In this document: piece after piece, positions 47,070 to 57,865 of the stretch | Numbering within the stretch: position 1 is the first letter of the stretch | How the letters are laid out: every line of letters begins with the position of its first letter | DNA from: Hyphococcus sp. | GTDB lineage: Bacteria > Pseudomonadota > Alphaproteobacteria > Caulobacterales > Parvularculaceae | Length of the DNA: 64,000 nt | Assembly: GCA_021776415.1 (NCBI GenBank) | Contig: JAJFFY010000081.1 | Coordinates: forward strand, 1 to 64,000 | Direction of reading: 5' to 3' | Made by a program: the position numbers and the translations under genes | Notes under the pieces: generated by a model | Databases searched by the model: none | Seen by the model: only the letters and a program-made list of their open reading frames with translations | Told to the model about the DNA's origin: nothing

Positions 47070-47840
47070 CTATTTGCCTTTGAAAACCGGTTGGCGCTTT
47101 TGAAGCAACGCCATTGCGCCCTCAACGCAATCTTCCGTCGTGATCGCCGTGCGCTGAACCATCGCCTCGAACGCCATGGCGTTGCGAAGTTCTGATTGGG
47201 CGGCGGCGCGGAAGGTGCGCTTTGTCAGCGCCATCGCCATCGGCGCCCGCTGCGTTAAGGACTGCGCCCATTCGAGCGCATTTTCTAAAACCTGCGCGCC
47301 CGCAACCGTCCGATTAACAAGACCCCATTCGAGCGCGCGCGCAGCGTCGATTTTTTCAGCCTCGATAGCGAGCTGGTAGGCTCTGGCGTAACCAATCTGT
47401 TGGGTCAGCAACAATGACAGGCCGCCATCGGGGACCAGTCCGATATTCGCGAACGCGCTCATCAGATAGGCGTCCTCGCCCATGACGCGCAGATCGCAGG
47501 TCAGCGCGAGCGTCATGCCGATCCCGGCGGCGGGGCCGTTAATCGCAGCGATCACTGGTTTTGGCATGGTCGCGATCGCACTCAAAAACCCGCCATATTC
47601 GGTATTGAGGATGTCTTCGACATTATATTTGTCGTTGACCACGCTGATATCGGCGCCGGCGGAAAACCCTCGCCTGGCGCCGGTTATAACGACAGCGCGA
47701 ATGTCCGCATCAGCCGAAGCACGTTGGGTTGCGTCCATCAATTCCAGGCGCATCTCCCGGTTAAACGCATTCAGCTTGTCCGGGCGGCTCAACGTAATCA
47801 GGCATACGCCGTCGCTCGGTGTTTCATAATTGACCGTCAT
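47070..47840 (-). CDS. enoyl-CoA hydratase/isomerase
   Basis: This 256-residue crotonase-fold protein contains LSRPDKLNAFNREMRLEL, AVVITGARRGFSAGADIS (oxyanion-hole strand) and AAINGPAAGIGMTLALTCDLRVMGEDA. The position usually holding the first catalytic Glu (after the GIG loop) reads Thr/Leu, while FANIGLVPDGGLSLLLTQQIG carries Asp in place of the second, so it resembles PaaG/isomerase-type members more than classic hydratases. It probably acts in fatty-acid or aromatic-acid degradation. It stands alone. Confidence 0.85.
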   Translation of the reverse strand: MTVNYETPSDGVCLITLSRPDKLNAFNREMRLELMDATQRASADADIRAVVITGARRGFSAGADISVVNDKYNVEDILNTEYGGFLSAIATMPKPVIAAINGPAAGIGMTLALTCDLRVMGEDAYLMSAFANIGLVPDGGLSLLLTQQIGYARAYQLAIEAEKIDAARALEWGLVNRTVAGAQVLENALEWAQSLTQRAPMAMALTKRTFRAAAQSELRNAMAFEAMVQRTAITTEDCVEGAMALLQKRQPVFKGK

Positions 47841-47891
47841 AGGGCATCTCCCGAGGCTGGTTCATCGGCGCTGTAAAGCGGAAGCGTCCCG

Positions 47892-48344
47892 CTAGTCTTC
47901 ACCTACGCTGCGGAACGAAATAATTTTCGTCGGGTTCTCAGGCGGCTCGCCGCGCGCGGCTTCATCGACATGTTCCATGCCTTCAACGACCTTACCCCAG
48001 GCCGTATACTGACCATCCAGAAAAGACGCATCATCAAAGCAGATGAAAAACTGGCTGTCGCCACTGTCAGGGTCTTGCGCGCGCGCCATCGAGCATATGC
48101 CGCGCTGATGATTGGTGTCGTTGAATTCCGCTTCAATCTTTTCGCCGGAACCGCCGGTTCCATCGCCGCGCGGACAGCCGCATTGCGCCATAAAGCCTTC
48201 AATGACGCGGTGAAAAGTCAGGCCATCGTAAAAGCCATCATCCGCCAGCTGTTTTATCCGCGCAATATGCCCGGGGGCTTTGTCTGCAAAGGTCTCAATC
48301 GTGACGTCGCCGGTGTCTAGTTTCAATATCAGCCTGTCGCTCAT
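47892..48344 (-). CDS. ppiB: cyclophilin-type peptidyl-prolyl isomerase, cytoplasmic
   Basis: At 150 residues without a signal peptide, it has standard cyclophilin motifs: GLTFHRVIEGFMAQCGCPRGDGTGGSG, GICSMARAQDPDSGDSQFFICFDD and LDGQYTAWGKVVEGMEHVD. Phe/Gln/Arg active-site residues (FHRV, QFF) are kept. Its start overlaps the stop of the exported paralogue by ATGA, so the two are coupled. Confidence 0.93.
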   Translation of the reverse strand: MSDRLILKLDTGDVTIETFADKAPGHIARIKQLADDGFYDGLTFHRVIEGFMAQCGCPRGDGTGGSGEKIEAEFNDTNHQRGICSMARAQDPDSGDSQFFICFDDASFLDGQYTAWGKVVEGMEHVDEAARGEPPENPTKIISFRSVGED

Positions 48345-49255
48345 CTCTCAATTTCTCCGTTGATGCGCGCCGGAATTTTGATTTCGCATATGTCTTTAAC
48401 AAAGCCGGTGTCATCAACATCGCCGCGCGCTTTAATATATCTCATAAATGTCTCGCTATTGGTGCGCATCACTTCTACCTCGCGGCGATCAGCATCCGGC
48501 ACATCGGCGGCAACACGAACCCGCATGATCGGCGTAGGACGCGTCGGCGGCTCACCCCTGGCGATGCGGCGGCTGGCTTCAAACCCGTCAACAATCCATC
48601 CCCATGCTGTGTATCGCCGGTCAAGATTGAGACGAGCGTCGCCGATCATCAGGAAGAACTGGCTGTTGGCGCTGTTTGGGTCTCCCGTGCGGGCCATCGA
48701 CATGGTCCCCGGACAATGCAGCGGCCACAAATCTACGTGCCGGTCAGCCTTGAAGGCGCGCAGCTCCTCCGGCTGGGCCCCGAATGGCATGCCGTTGATG
48801 AAGCCTACCCTTGGCGCAACACGGTCGCGGCCAATTTCTACAAATTCGTCCGTATCCGATGTATCGCGCGAAAATTCCGCAATGAGGTCGGGAAGCTCAG
48901 AGCCGCCGGCGCCGGTCCCCGCCGGGTCGCCGCCCTGGGCCATAAATCCTTCTATCACCCGGTGGAAACTGAGCCCGTTGTAAAACCCGTCCCGGACCAG
49001 CGTTTTTATCTGCTTAACATGGCCCGGCGCGAAGTCAGCTCTGAGCTCAATAATGACCAACCCCGCCGGCAGGTCCATATAGATGGTATTTTCAGGGTCG
49101 ATCTTGCGCCAAACCGTTTCCGGCGCAGCTTCAATGATCTGCGCGGGTGTTAGAGTTTCCGCCGGTTCATCCTTAGCGCTGGCGCCCGTCGTCGCCATGC
49201 CCGCCGCCAATATCATCACGCTGCACGCGCTCAGCACTACTCGCCGAATACTCAT
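48341..49255 (-). CDS. exported cyclophilin-type peptidyl-prolyl isomerase
   Basis: The protein has 304 residues from MSIRRVVLSACSVMILAAGMATTGASA (ATG complementary to 49253-49255), with AAGGAG at ideal spacing; the track form adds 21 residues. The signal peptide sends it to the periplasm. The cyclophilin core (GLSFHRVIEGFMAQGGDPAGTGAGGS, TMSMARTGDPNSANSQFFLMIGDA, YTAWGWIVDGFE) is interrupted by a longer insert (RVGFINGMPFGAQPEELRAF), and a C-terminal extension follows. It overlaps the cytoplasmic ppiB gene downstream. Confidence 0.9.
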   Translation of the reverse strand: MSIRRVVLSACSVMILAAGMATTGASAKDEPAETLTPAQIIEAAPETVWRKIDPENTIYMDLPAGLVIIELRADFAPGHVKQIKTLVRDGFYNGLSFHRVIEGFMAQGGDPAGTGAGGSELPDLIAEFSRDTSDTDEFVEIGRDRVAPRVGFINGMPFGAQPEELRAFKADRHVDLWPLHCPGTMSMARTGDPNSANSQFFLMIGDARLNLDRRYTAWGWIVDGFEASRRIARGEPPTRPTPIMRVRVAADVPDADRREVEVMRTNSETFMRYIKARGDVDDTGFVKDICEIKIPARINGEIER

Positions 49256-49330
49256 CAACAAACTCCTTCCGGCTTTTTCGCCCGGCCCAATCGGCCCGAC
49301 GCCTACCGCTTCTTGCAAGCCACCAGCCCG

Positions 49331-49817
49331 TTAAAACTTATCTCGAAGTCTCTTTGCCACATGAACGGGAACGAATGTATCAATATTTCCGCCAAGGCGG
49401 GCAATTTCTTTGACCAGGCGCGAGGCGATTGACTGATAGCGCGCATCCGCCATCAAAAACACCGTTTCAATCTCGTCATTGAGCGCCTGGTTCATGCCGA
49501 CCATCTGAAATTCATATTCAAAGTCGGAGACCGCACGGAGACCGCGAATGATGATCGAGGCGCCGACATCTTCGGCGAATTTCATCAGCAGGATTTCAAA
49601 CGGCGTCACCCGGATCGGCACGCCGCTGGCTTTTGTAATCCTGGCTGCTTCCTGTTCGGCCATGCCGACACGCTCTTCAAGCGAGAAGAGCGGGTTTTTA
49701 TCGCGGTTGATGGCGACGCCGATGACCAGCTCGTCAACCAGCTTCACCGCCCGCTCGATCAGATCGCCATGCCCCCTTGTCAGGGGGTCAAAAGTGCCGG
49801 GATAAAGTCCTATGCGC

Positions 49818-49825
<8 letters not shown>
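49331..49825 (-). CDS. coaD: phosphopantetheine adenylyltransferase
   Basis: The protein has 164 residues from [26 protein letters not shown]. The 207-residue track form runs back into the gyrA repeats and is not real. The (T/H)xGH nucleotidyltransferase motif reads [42 protein letters not shown] and SSRLVKEIA-like [13 protein letters not shown] are typical. It makes dephospho-CoA. Its ATG lies within the last codons of gyrA (8-bp overlap), a coaD-after-gyrA order found in many Alphaproteobacteria. Confidence 0.96.
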
Positions 49826-52622
<2,797 letters not shown>

Positions 52623-52772
52623 GCGGGGAACCTTCCGGAATCAGATGGGAAATTTAGCGTCTCGCTTAGCATTGGGCCCCGCCAAAGCCAAGCATTTGCG
52701 CGCGTTTCCGGTCGGTTTATTCCCTGCCCGTCATGGGCTATAATCAATTGCTGTCGTTGCCTGGGGAAAACT

Positions 52773-53396
52773 GTGAGCCGGATTAGAAAATTACTATTAA
52801 TTACAACTGGTTCCGTGCTGGCGCTGAGCGCCTGCGGGAATGGCGGCGAAAACGCCACGGCGCAAGGGGCCGGCGCCGCCTTGCTGGACGAGCTTGCGCC
52901 CGCCAGTTGGGCTGACGCCGCCGGGCAGTTTATCGGCGTCGATGGTGCGCCAATGGGCCATGTGGTGCTCACCAACACCCCCCGCGCGGGCGTGTTGATG
53001 CGCGTCGATCTCGCCGGCATTAGCGAGGGCTGGCACGCGCTGCATTTACACAAAGTCGGTAATTGCAGTGACTACGCAGACGGCTTTAAAGCCTCCGGCA
53101 GCCATGTTGATCCCGATGATCAGCCGCACGGGCTGTTGAACATCTACGGGCCGGAACGCGCCGATATGCCGAATATTTATGCCGGCGCCGACGGGCGTGC
53201 AACGGCGGAGCTGTTTAACGGAACCGTGGCGTTGTTCGCCAGCGAAGCCAGCGCCGCAGAGGCCGGTCCGTTTCCACTTTTTGATGATGACGGTTTTGCC
53301 ATCATTATTCACGAGAGCGCCGATGATCATACGACGCAGCCGATCGGCGGCGCCGGAAAACGCATTGCCTGCGCGGCGATTAGCGGGGCGGGATAG
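52773..53396 (+). CDS. sodC: Cu/Zn superoxide dismutase lipoprotein
   Basis: The protein has 207 residues from a GTG at 52773 with GGGGA upstream; the longer track form has no such site. A lipobox (LSAC) follows the signal segment, so it is membrane-anchored on the periplasmic side. Copper ligands are visible in ALHLHKVGNC, GSHVDPDD and IIIHESADDH. The Cys pair (GNC, RIAC) and the active-site Arg (KRIAC) are kept. The zinc region reads GPERADMPNI instead of the usual HxGDLPN, so one zinc His is missing. Confidence 0.88.
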   Translation: MSRIRKLLLITTGSVLALSACGNGGENATAQGAGAALLDELAPASWADAAGQFIGVDGAPMGHVVLTNTPRAGVLMRVDLAGISEGWHALHLHKVGNCSDYADGFKASGSHVDPDDQPHGLLNIYGPERADMPNIYAGADGRATAELFNGTVALFASEASAAEAGPFPLFDDDGFAIIIHESADDHTTQPIGGAGKRIACAAISGAG

Positions 53397-53399
53397 ATG

Positions 53400-53502
53400 G
53401 AGCGTGTTCACAAAAAGCATGAGCGGTTTTTGGTTTCGAACACGCGACCGATCAAGAATCTAGACAGCGTTCTTGATTTGATAAAAAGCGAACGCAGTCT
53501 AG
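53400..53502. repeat. bipartite hairpin repeat, copy (GTGTTC-stem type)
   Basis: GAGCGTGTTC pairs with GAACACGC around AAAAAG...CGGTTTTT. The core ATCAAGAATCTAGACAG follows, and the second stem is CTAGAC.GCGTTC/GAACGCAGTCTAG. It starts just after the sodC stop and ends 24 bp before the kelch gene. It is the partner of the copy at 21247, in the opposite orientation. Confidence 0.82.
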
Positions 53503-53526
53503 GTGTCTTTTGAGTAGGGGAATATC

Positions 53527-54594
53527 ATGACCAGGATTAATCGGCGCGCGATTGTCGCCGGCGGCGGCGCAGCAATGATCGCGGCGACTTGTAGCACGCC
53601 CGCATTTGCCCATGACGGCGACGGCCCGGTCGGCGCCTGGACGCCGTTGGCGGATATGCCCTTCCCGGTTCAGGAAATTTATCCGGCGCCGTTCTGGAAG
53701 GCGCCGGGCGCAACGTCTGGTCTGAAGCCGCGAGCCTACAATATTCTTATCAATGCCGGCGGCCTCATTCCGGGCGGCCAATATAATGTCACTGACGCCG
53801 TTACCTATTACGACCCGGCCGACAACCAATGGCGCTATGGCGCAAAGCTGCCAGAAGCGCGCCACCATATCGCCCTGGTCAACAATAACGGCTATTTGTA
53901 CGGCGTCGGCGGCTTCGCGCGCGATGCCGGCGGCGGCTGGCGGATGCGCGCCAACTGCTGGCGTATGAGCGCGATTGATGCGCCGTGGGAGACCATGGCG
54001 TCCCTGCCCCACCCCCAGGCGGAAGCGGTTTGCGCATCTCTTGGCGGGCGCATCCACTTTGTCGGCGGCCGCGCGCCAGCCGGGAGCCAGAACCGAAACT
54101 GGTCCGATCACATCGACACGGACGAACACTGGGCTTATGACGCGGCCGCCAATCGTTGGCGCGCCCTGGCGCCCCTGCTGACGCCGCGAAATTCCGCCGC
54201 CGGCGCTGTTGTCGGCAGCGTCCTTTACGTTATCGGCGGGCGCACCGTGAATGACGGCAATACCGGCGTTGTTGAAGTCTATGATCCGATGTCGGACCGC
54301 TGGGAGACGGCAAGCCCAATGCCGCAGGCGCAAGCCGGCCTCGCCGCAGCGGTGTTGGGCGGGAAAATCTATGTCTTTGGCGGCGAATATTTCTCGCCCG
54401 GCGGCGGCGGCGTTTACGCGCAAGCCTGGGAATATGATCCGCGCAAAGATAAATGGCGCGCCGTCGCCGCCATGCCCCACCCCCGCCACGGCCTCGGCGC
54501 AGTGACAATCAACAACACCATCTACGTCCTCGGCGGAGCCTTAAAAGCCGGCGGCGAAGACACATCGGCGGTGTTGGACAAGTTTGAGATTTGA
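53527..54594 (+). CDS. kelch-repeat exported protein
   Basis: This 355-residue protein has an Arg-pair signal (NRRAIVAGGGAAMIAATCSTPAFA) that could be a Tat or Sec signal. The mature part is a kelch beta-propeller of five to six blades, each with a GG pair and a spaced Tyr/Trp (NNGYLYGVGGFARDAGGGW, GGRIHFVGGRAPAG, GSVLYVIGGRTVNDG, GGKIYVFGGEYFS, NNTIYVLGGALKAGG). It is probably a periplasmic binding or sugar-oxidase-like propeller; no catalytic Cys-Tyr site can be identified. A GGGGA ribosome site precedes the ATG. Confidence 0.82.
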   Translation: MTRINRRAIVAGGGAAMIAATCSTPAFAHDGDGPVGAWTPLADMPFPVQEIYPAPFWKAPGATSGLKPRAYNILINAGGLIPGGQYNVTDAVTYYDPADNQWRYGAKLPEARHHIALVNNNGYLYGVGGFARDAGGGWRMRANCWRMSAIDAPWETMASLPHPQAEAVCASLGGRIHFVGGRAPAGSQNRNWSDHIDTDEHWAYDAAANRWRALAPLLTPRNSAAGAVVGSVLYVIGGRTVNDGNTGVVEVYDPMSDRWETASPMPQAQAGLAAAVLGGKIYVFGGEYFSPGGGGVYAQAWEYDPRKDKWRAVAAMPHPRHGLGAVTINNTIYVLGGALKAGGEDTSAVLDKFEI

Positions 54595-54722
54595 TTGAGT
54601 ATCGAATGTTGGCCACCGGAGCGAGTGAAAAACAATATTGGACAGCGGTGAGTGCCCGAGCCAAAAAATATACCAGACTCCAGCGGCTTATTGCATTTTC
54701 GGACGGATATCCCGAGAAGGGT

Positions 54723-54751
54723 TTGACAGGGCTGTGATAGCCATCTATCGC
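54723..54751 (+). promoter_or_regulatory. candidate promoter of tRNA-Leu
   Basis: TTGACA (54723-54728) with a 17-bp spacer precedes TATCGC (54746-54751). The mature tRNA begins 12 bases later. The -35 is perfect, while the -10 is weak. Confidence 0.45.
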
Positions 54752-54762
54752 ACGCCACTCGT

Positions 54763-54849
54763 GCCCAGGTGGCGGAATTGGTAGACGCGCTGCGTTCAGG
54801 TCGCAGTGGCCGAAAGGTCGTGGAAGTTCGAGTCTTCTCCTGGGCACCA
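54763..54849 (+). tRNA. tRNA-Leu (anticodon CAG)
   Basis: This is an 87-nt class II tRNA with acceptor arms GCCCAGG/CCTGGGC, anticodon stem CTGCG/CGCAG with loop TTCAGGT (anticodon CAG), a variable arm (TGGCCGAAAGGTCGT) and T-arm GAAGTTCGAGTCTTC. The CCA is encoded. Its 3' part is the probable integration site of the island that follows. Confidence 0.95.
54826..54849 (+). other. candidate left attachment site (attL) in tRNA-Leu 3' end
   Basis: The 3' end of tRNA-Leu is the usual target of P4-type integrases, and such an integrase gene starts 195 bp downstream. I did not see a second copy of GAGTCTTCTCCTGGGCACCA in the window, so the right end lies beyond it. Confidence 0.5.
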
Positions 54850-54951
54850 GAACATAATCCTACCAAGTACGTTTCAGTAAAATAACCCAAATAAAACAAT
54901 TATATAGCTGTAATTCAGCACTTCGCAAGTGCGGTAATGTCCGGCTTGGTG

Positions 54952-55044
54952 TGTTGGTATCCAGCTAAATTGTTGGTATATTTGTTGGTAATAGCGGGTT
55001 GATGTTCCTATCTGTTAGGAGTGGTACCAACGGAAATACCAACA
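54952..55044. promoter_or_regulatory. TGTTGGTA repeats upstream of the integrase (arm-type or operator sites)
   Basis: TGTTGGTA(T/A) occurs three times in direct orientation (54952, 54971, 54983). The inverse GGTACCAAC (55023) and ATACCAACA (55036) follow, the last one touching the integrase ATG. The arrangement fits integrase arm sites or an autoregulatory operator. Confidence 0.6.
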
Positions 55045-56247
55045 ATGCCTCTCACTGATATTCAAGTTCGCAGCCTGAAGCCGGAAGCCAAGCCCTTTCG
55101 AAAGAGCGACGGTGGCGGGCTATTTGTGGAAGTCAGACCCAATGGCTCGAAGCTGTGGCGGATGGCCTATCGCCATGGTGGAAAGCAAAAGCTGCTTTCC
55201 TTTGGAGCGTATCCCGATACCACCCTCGCCAGGGCCCGAGCTAAACGCCAGCAAGCCAAAACACTACTCGCTGACGGGCTCGATCCAATGGCCAGTGCAA
55301 AGGCCGAGCAAGAACAGCAAAGAGCCCTGAGCGAGCACACATTCGGCAAAATCGCAGCCGAGCTTGTCGCCAAAGGCGAAAAGGAGGGGCTAGCCGCAAG
55401 AACAATCGAAAAGAAGCGGTGGGTGCTGAGCATGGCGAAAGCCGATCTCGGTAACCTACCGATTGAATCTATCACTGCTGCTGAAGTGCTAGCCGTTCTT
55501 CGCAAGGTGGAGGCGAAAGGGAACTATGAGACGGCGAAGCGTATGCGCTCAATCATTGGGCAAGTATTCCGTTACGCCGTCGCCACCGCGCGCGCCTCGA
55601 ATGACCCGACATTCGGGCTTCGTGGCGCCCTGATTACCCCTAAAACCGTACACTTGTCGGCGCTGACGGATTGGGAAGATTTTGCCGGATTGATTAGGGC
55701 GGTCTGGGGCTATCAGTCTGGCGCACCAGAAACGCGCACTGCACTGAAGCTGATGGCGCTTTTATATCCCCGCCCCGGCGAATTGAGGCAAGCCAAATGG
55801 CATGAATTTGATCTAGACGCCGCGACCTGGAATATTCCCAAAGAGCGCATGAAAATGCGCCGCCCTCATATCAAACCCCTACCCACACAAGCCATCGAAT
55901 TGCTCAAAGAATTGCGGTTGGTGAATCCCGATGGTGATTTGGTCTTCCCGTCAGCATGGGCGAACAGCAAGCCAATTAGCGACAACACTATGAACACCGC
56001 ATTGCGCCGGATGGGCTTCACGAGAGAAGAATGCACATCGCACGGATTTCGCGCCAGCGCCTCCAGCCTGCTGAATGAAAGCGGCAAGTGGTCGCCTGAC
56101 GCCATCGAGGCAGAACTTGCCCATGTCGGCGCGGACGAAATCCGCCGCGCCTACCACCGCGCCACATATTGGGATGAACGGGTGAAGATGGCTCAATGGT
56201 GGGCGGATAAAGTCGAAAGCGCGTGGAAAAATACTCAGACCACATAG
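55045..56247 (+). CDS. P4-type tyrosine integrase (DUF4102)
   Basis: The protein has 400 residues from the ATG at 55045 (MPLTDIQVRSLKPEAKPFRKSDGGGLFVEV). The track start is a GTG eight codons earlier. The N-terminal DUF4102 arm-binding domain is followed by a core-binding helical domain (about 95-190) and a catalytic domain with YPRPGELRQAKW (Arg), CTSHGFRASASSLLNE (HxxR), LAHVG and RAYHRATYWDERVKMAQWWADKVE (Tyr). It would integrate the island into the adjacent tRNA-Leu gene. Confidence 0.93.
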   Translation: MPLTDIQVRSLKPEAKPFRKSDGGGLFVEVRPNGSKLWRMAYRHGGKQKLLSFGAYPDTTLARARAKRQQAKTLLADGLDPMASAKAEQEQQRALSEHTFGKIAAELVAKGEKEGLAARTIEKKRWVLSMAKADLGNLPIESITAAEVLAVLRKVEAKGNYETAKRMRSIIGQVFRYAVATARASNDPTFGLRGALITPKTVHLSALTDWEDFAGLIRAVWGYQSGAPETRTALKLMALLYPRPGELRQAKWHEFDLDAATWNIPKERMKMRRPHIKPLPTQAIELLKELRLVNPDGDLVFPSAWANSKPISDNTMNTALRRMGFTREECTSHGFRASASSLLNESGKWSPDAIEAELAHVGADEIRRAYHRATYWDERVKMAQWWADKVESAWKNTQTT

Positions 56248-56303
56248 GGTGAAATAGGACATAATGATACTTATATTTCGGTTCCCTTTAGTTCGGAGCC
56301 AAC

Positions 56304-57005
56304 ATGGAAAGCATAGATTTTTGGAAGCTGTGCGACCAATTAAGCATTGTGCATGCCGCATTGCTTATCGTCGGTCATAACCCGTCAGAACACCAAGCCG
56401 TCGAGGATCAAGATTCAAGCCGTCAACCGGTTGGATATGACGGCGCGAAACACGCAATAATATCTGGATTAAGGAAAGAGAAGATCGAAGGTAAGTTGTT
56501 GTATGATCAGCCATATAACGATGACGGCGATCCATATTTAAGCGTTGTTCGATCATATGTTGATGTTGAGAGTCTTAAAGTGTGGCTATTATCCAAGAAT
56601 TTGAGGGAACACTTTTTCTTCTTTCCAGAAGCTAAGGTCAGCGAGTTTTTGGATAAAGATCACTCCAGATATTCTTCCAAGCTGGCCGCCGCTGTGACCG
56701 CATGGAACTGGCTTGACGACGAATCAAAGCTTGAAGGCAGGACGCCAAAACAGGCCGTTCAGAAATGGCTTCGCAAGAATGCTGCTGAGTACGGTATTTG
56801 CGATGAAGATGGTAAGCCCAATGAGTCGGTTGTTGCCAACATCTCTCAAATGGTGAATTGGCAAACAAAGGGCGGCGCCCCTCGCACCCCTACCAAGAAA
56901 GTTGCTTCCGATATATCTACTGGGCCGAAAACCCAAATGTCTGTATCCGATCCATCGTCTGCTTCTATGCAATCCTATGAAATGGATGACGATATACCAT
57001 TCTAA
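56304..57005 (+). CDS. island protein of unknown function ending in an SSB-like tail
   Basis: This 233-residue protein follows the integrase, with GGAG 5 bases before the ATG. An N-terminal helical region (WKLCDQLSIVHAALLIVGHNP) precedes a middle part whose FLDKDHSRYSSKLAAAVTAWNWL and TPKQAVQKWLRKNAAEYG segments resemble hypothetical proteins I recall near island integrases. After about residue 190 comes a Ser/Thr/Lys-rich, probably disordered stretch, and the protein ends YEMDDDIPF. The last six residues equal the C-terminal peptide of E. coli SSB, which recruits DNA-repair and replication proteins. There is no OB-fold signature. The gene is more AT-rich than the chromosome. Confidence 0.75.
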   Translation: MESIDFWKLCDQLSIVHAALLIVGHNPSEHQAVEDQDSSRQPVGYDGAKHAIISGLRKEKIEGKLLYDQPYNDDGDPYLSVVRSYVDVESLKVWLLSKNLREHFFFFPEAKVSEFLDKDHSRYSSKLAAAVTAWNWLDDESKLEGRTPKQAVQKWLRKNAAEYGICDEDGKPNESVVANISQMVNWQTKGGAPRTPTKKVASDISTGPKTQMSVSDPSSASMQSYEMDDDIPF

Positions 57006-57148
57006 AATATTGAAGTTCCTATATGAATTGCTGTTTAAATATCAATATGCAGTATGTTAGCTGTGAATCTGCAACATAACATCATCCTTTCCACTGCAGG
57101 TTTTCTGCAAAATAAAGCCTATTTTCAGCGCCAACTTTTCTAAAATTC

Positions 57149-57181
57149 TTATGCGACGCAACCAATCGGAGTCGCATAATG
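57149..57181 (+). promoter_or_regulatory. hairpin covering the ribosome site of alpA
   Basis: TTATGCGAC (57149-57157) and GTCGCATAA (57171-57179) form a perfect 9-bp stem. The CGGAG ribosome site lies in and next to the loop, and the last A of the stem is the first base of the ATG. It could limit translation or be an operator half-site pair. Confidence 0.5.
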
Positions 57182-57397
57182 ATCAACGCAGCTACACTAC
57201 CTCACACCGGCTTTGTCCGCCTTAAACATATTCTTTCCCCTGAAGGGCCTATCCCAGTTTCTAAATCCACATGGTGGGCGGGCGTGAAGGATGGGCGTTT
57301 TCCAAAACCGCTGAAGTTTGGCGCCCGCGTGACTGTGTGGCGGGTGGAAGAAATCCACGCGCTCATCGCTAACGGCGTTCCCGGCGATGGCGCGTAA
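57179..57397 (+). CDS. AlpA-family regulator / excisionase
   Basis: This 72-residue protein matches the AlpA (PF05930) pattern: FVRLKHILSPEGPIPVSKSTWWAGVKDGRFPKPLKFGARVTVWRVEEIHALI. The winged-HTH recognition helix lies around VSKSTWWAGVKDG. AlpA proteins regulate island integrase genes or act as excisionases. Its 3' end overlaps the next gene by 11 bp. Confidence 0.9.
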   Translation: MINAATLPHTGFVRLKHILSPEGPIPVSKSTWWAGVKDGRFPKPLKFGARVTVWRVEEIHALIANGVPGDGA

Positions 57398-57848
57398 GCT
57401 GGTTGGTCGGTCTATCAGCATTCATCGCAGCTATCCTGTGAAAGACATTGCCGACGCCCTTCGCGTTCATAAGGGCACGGTGTTGCGGTGGATCAGAAAC
57501 GGTGATTTGATGCCCATCGATGACGGCAGGCCAATTCTTGTCCAAGGCAAAACGCTTCGCGCCTATCTGGAATGGCGTAAGCCGAAAAAGCAGAAATGCG
57601 CACTGGACGAGTGGTATTGCTTGAAGTGTCGCGAGCCGCGCCATGCCGCCTTCGAGGAAGGCGAGATCGTGTCAGCCAATCGCCGAACTTGCAACATCCG
57701 GGCGCTTTGCTGCCAGTGCGCAACGGTGATGCATAAGCGGTTTTCAATACCTACCCTCACTAACCTTACCGCGTCCGTACGCCTTTCGGCTCAACATCAC
57801 CTCAAACACCTAATTGAATGCAAACAACCCTGCCTGAGTGTTCACTAA
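57387..57848 (+). CDS. HTH protein with Cys-rich (zinc-ribbon-like) domain
   Basis: This 153-residue protein has an N-terminal excisionase/MerR-like HTH (YPVKDIADALRVHKGTVLRWIRNGDLMPIDDGRP, about residues 16-50). A middle domain has CLKC (about residue 75) and then C...CCQC (about 100-112), a likely metal-binding ribbon. The C-terminal part has His and Cys but no known motif. It starts inside alpA and is followed 17 bp later by a tyrosine recombinase, suggesting that the three act together in mobility. Confidence 0.75.
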   Translation: MARKLVGRSISIHRSYPVKDIADALRVHKGTVLRWIRNGDLMPIDDGRPILVQGKTLRAYLEWRKPKKQKCALDEWYCLKCREPRHAAFEEGEIVSANRRTCNIRALCCQCATVMHKRFSIPTLTNLTASVRLSAQHHLKHLIECKQPCLSVH

Positions 57849-57865
57849 AATGAGGAGTTAAAGGC

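Noticed and set aside
53452-54489. 345-aa minus-strand ORF opposite the kelch gene
   Set aside because: It is antisense to a kelch gene with clear repeats, signal sequence and ribosome site; the frame is open because of GC-rich codon bias.
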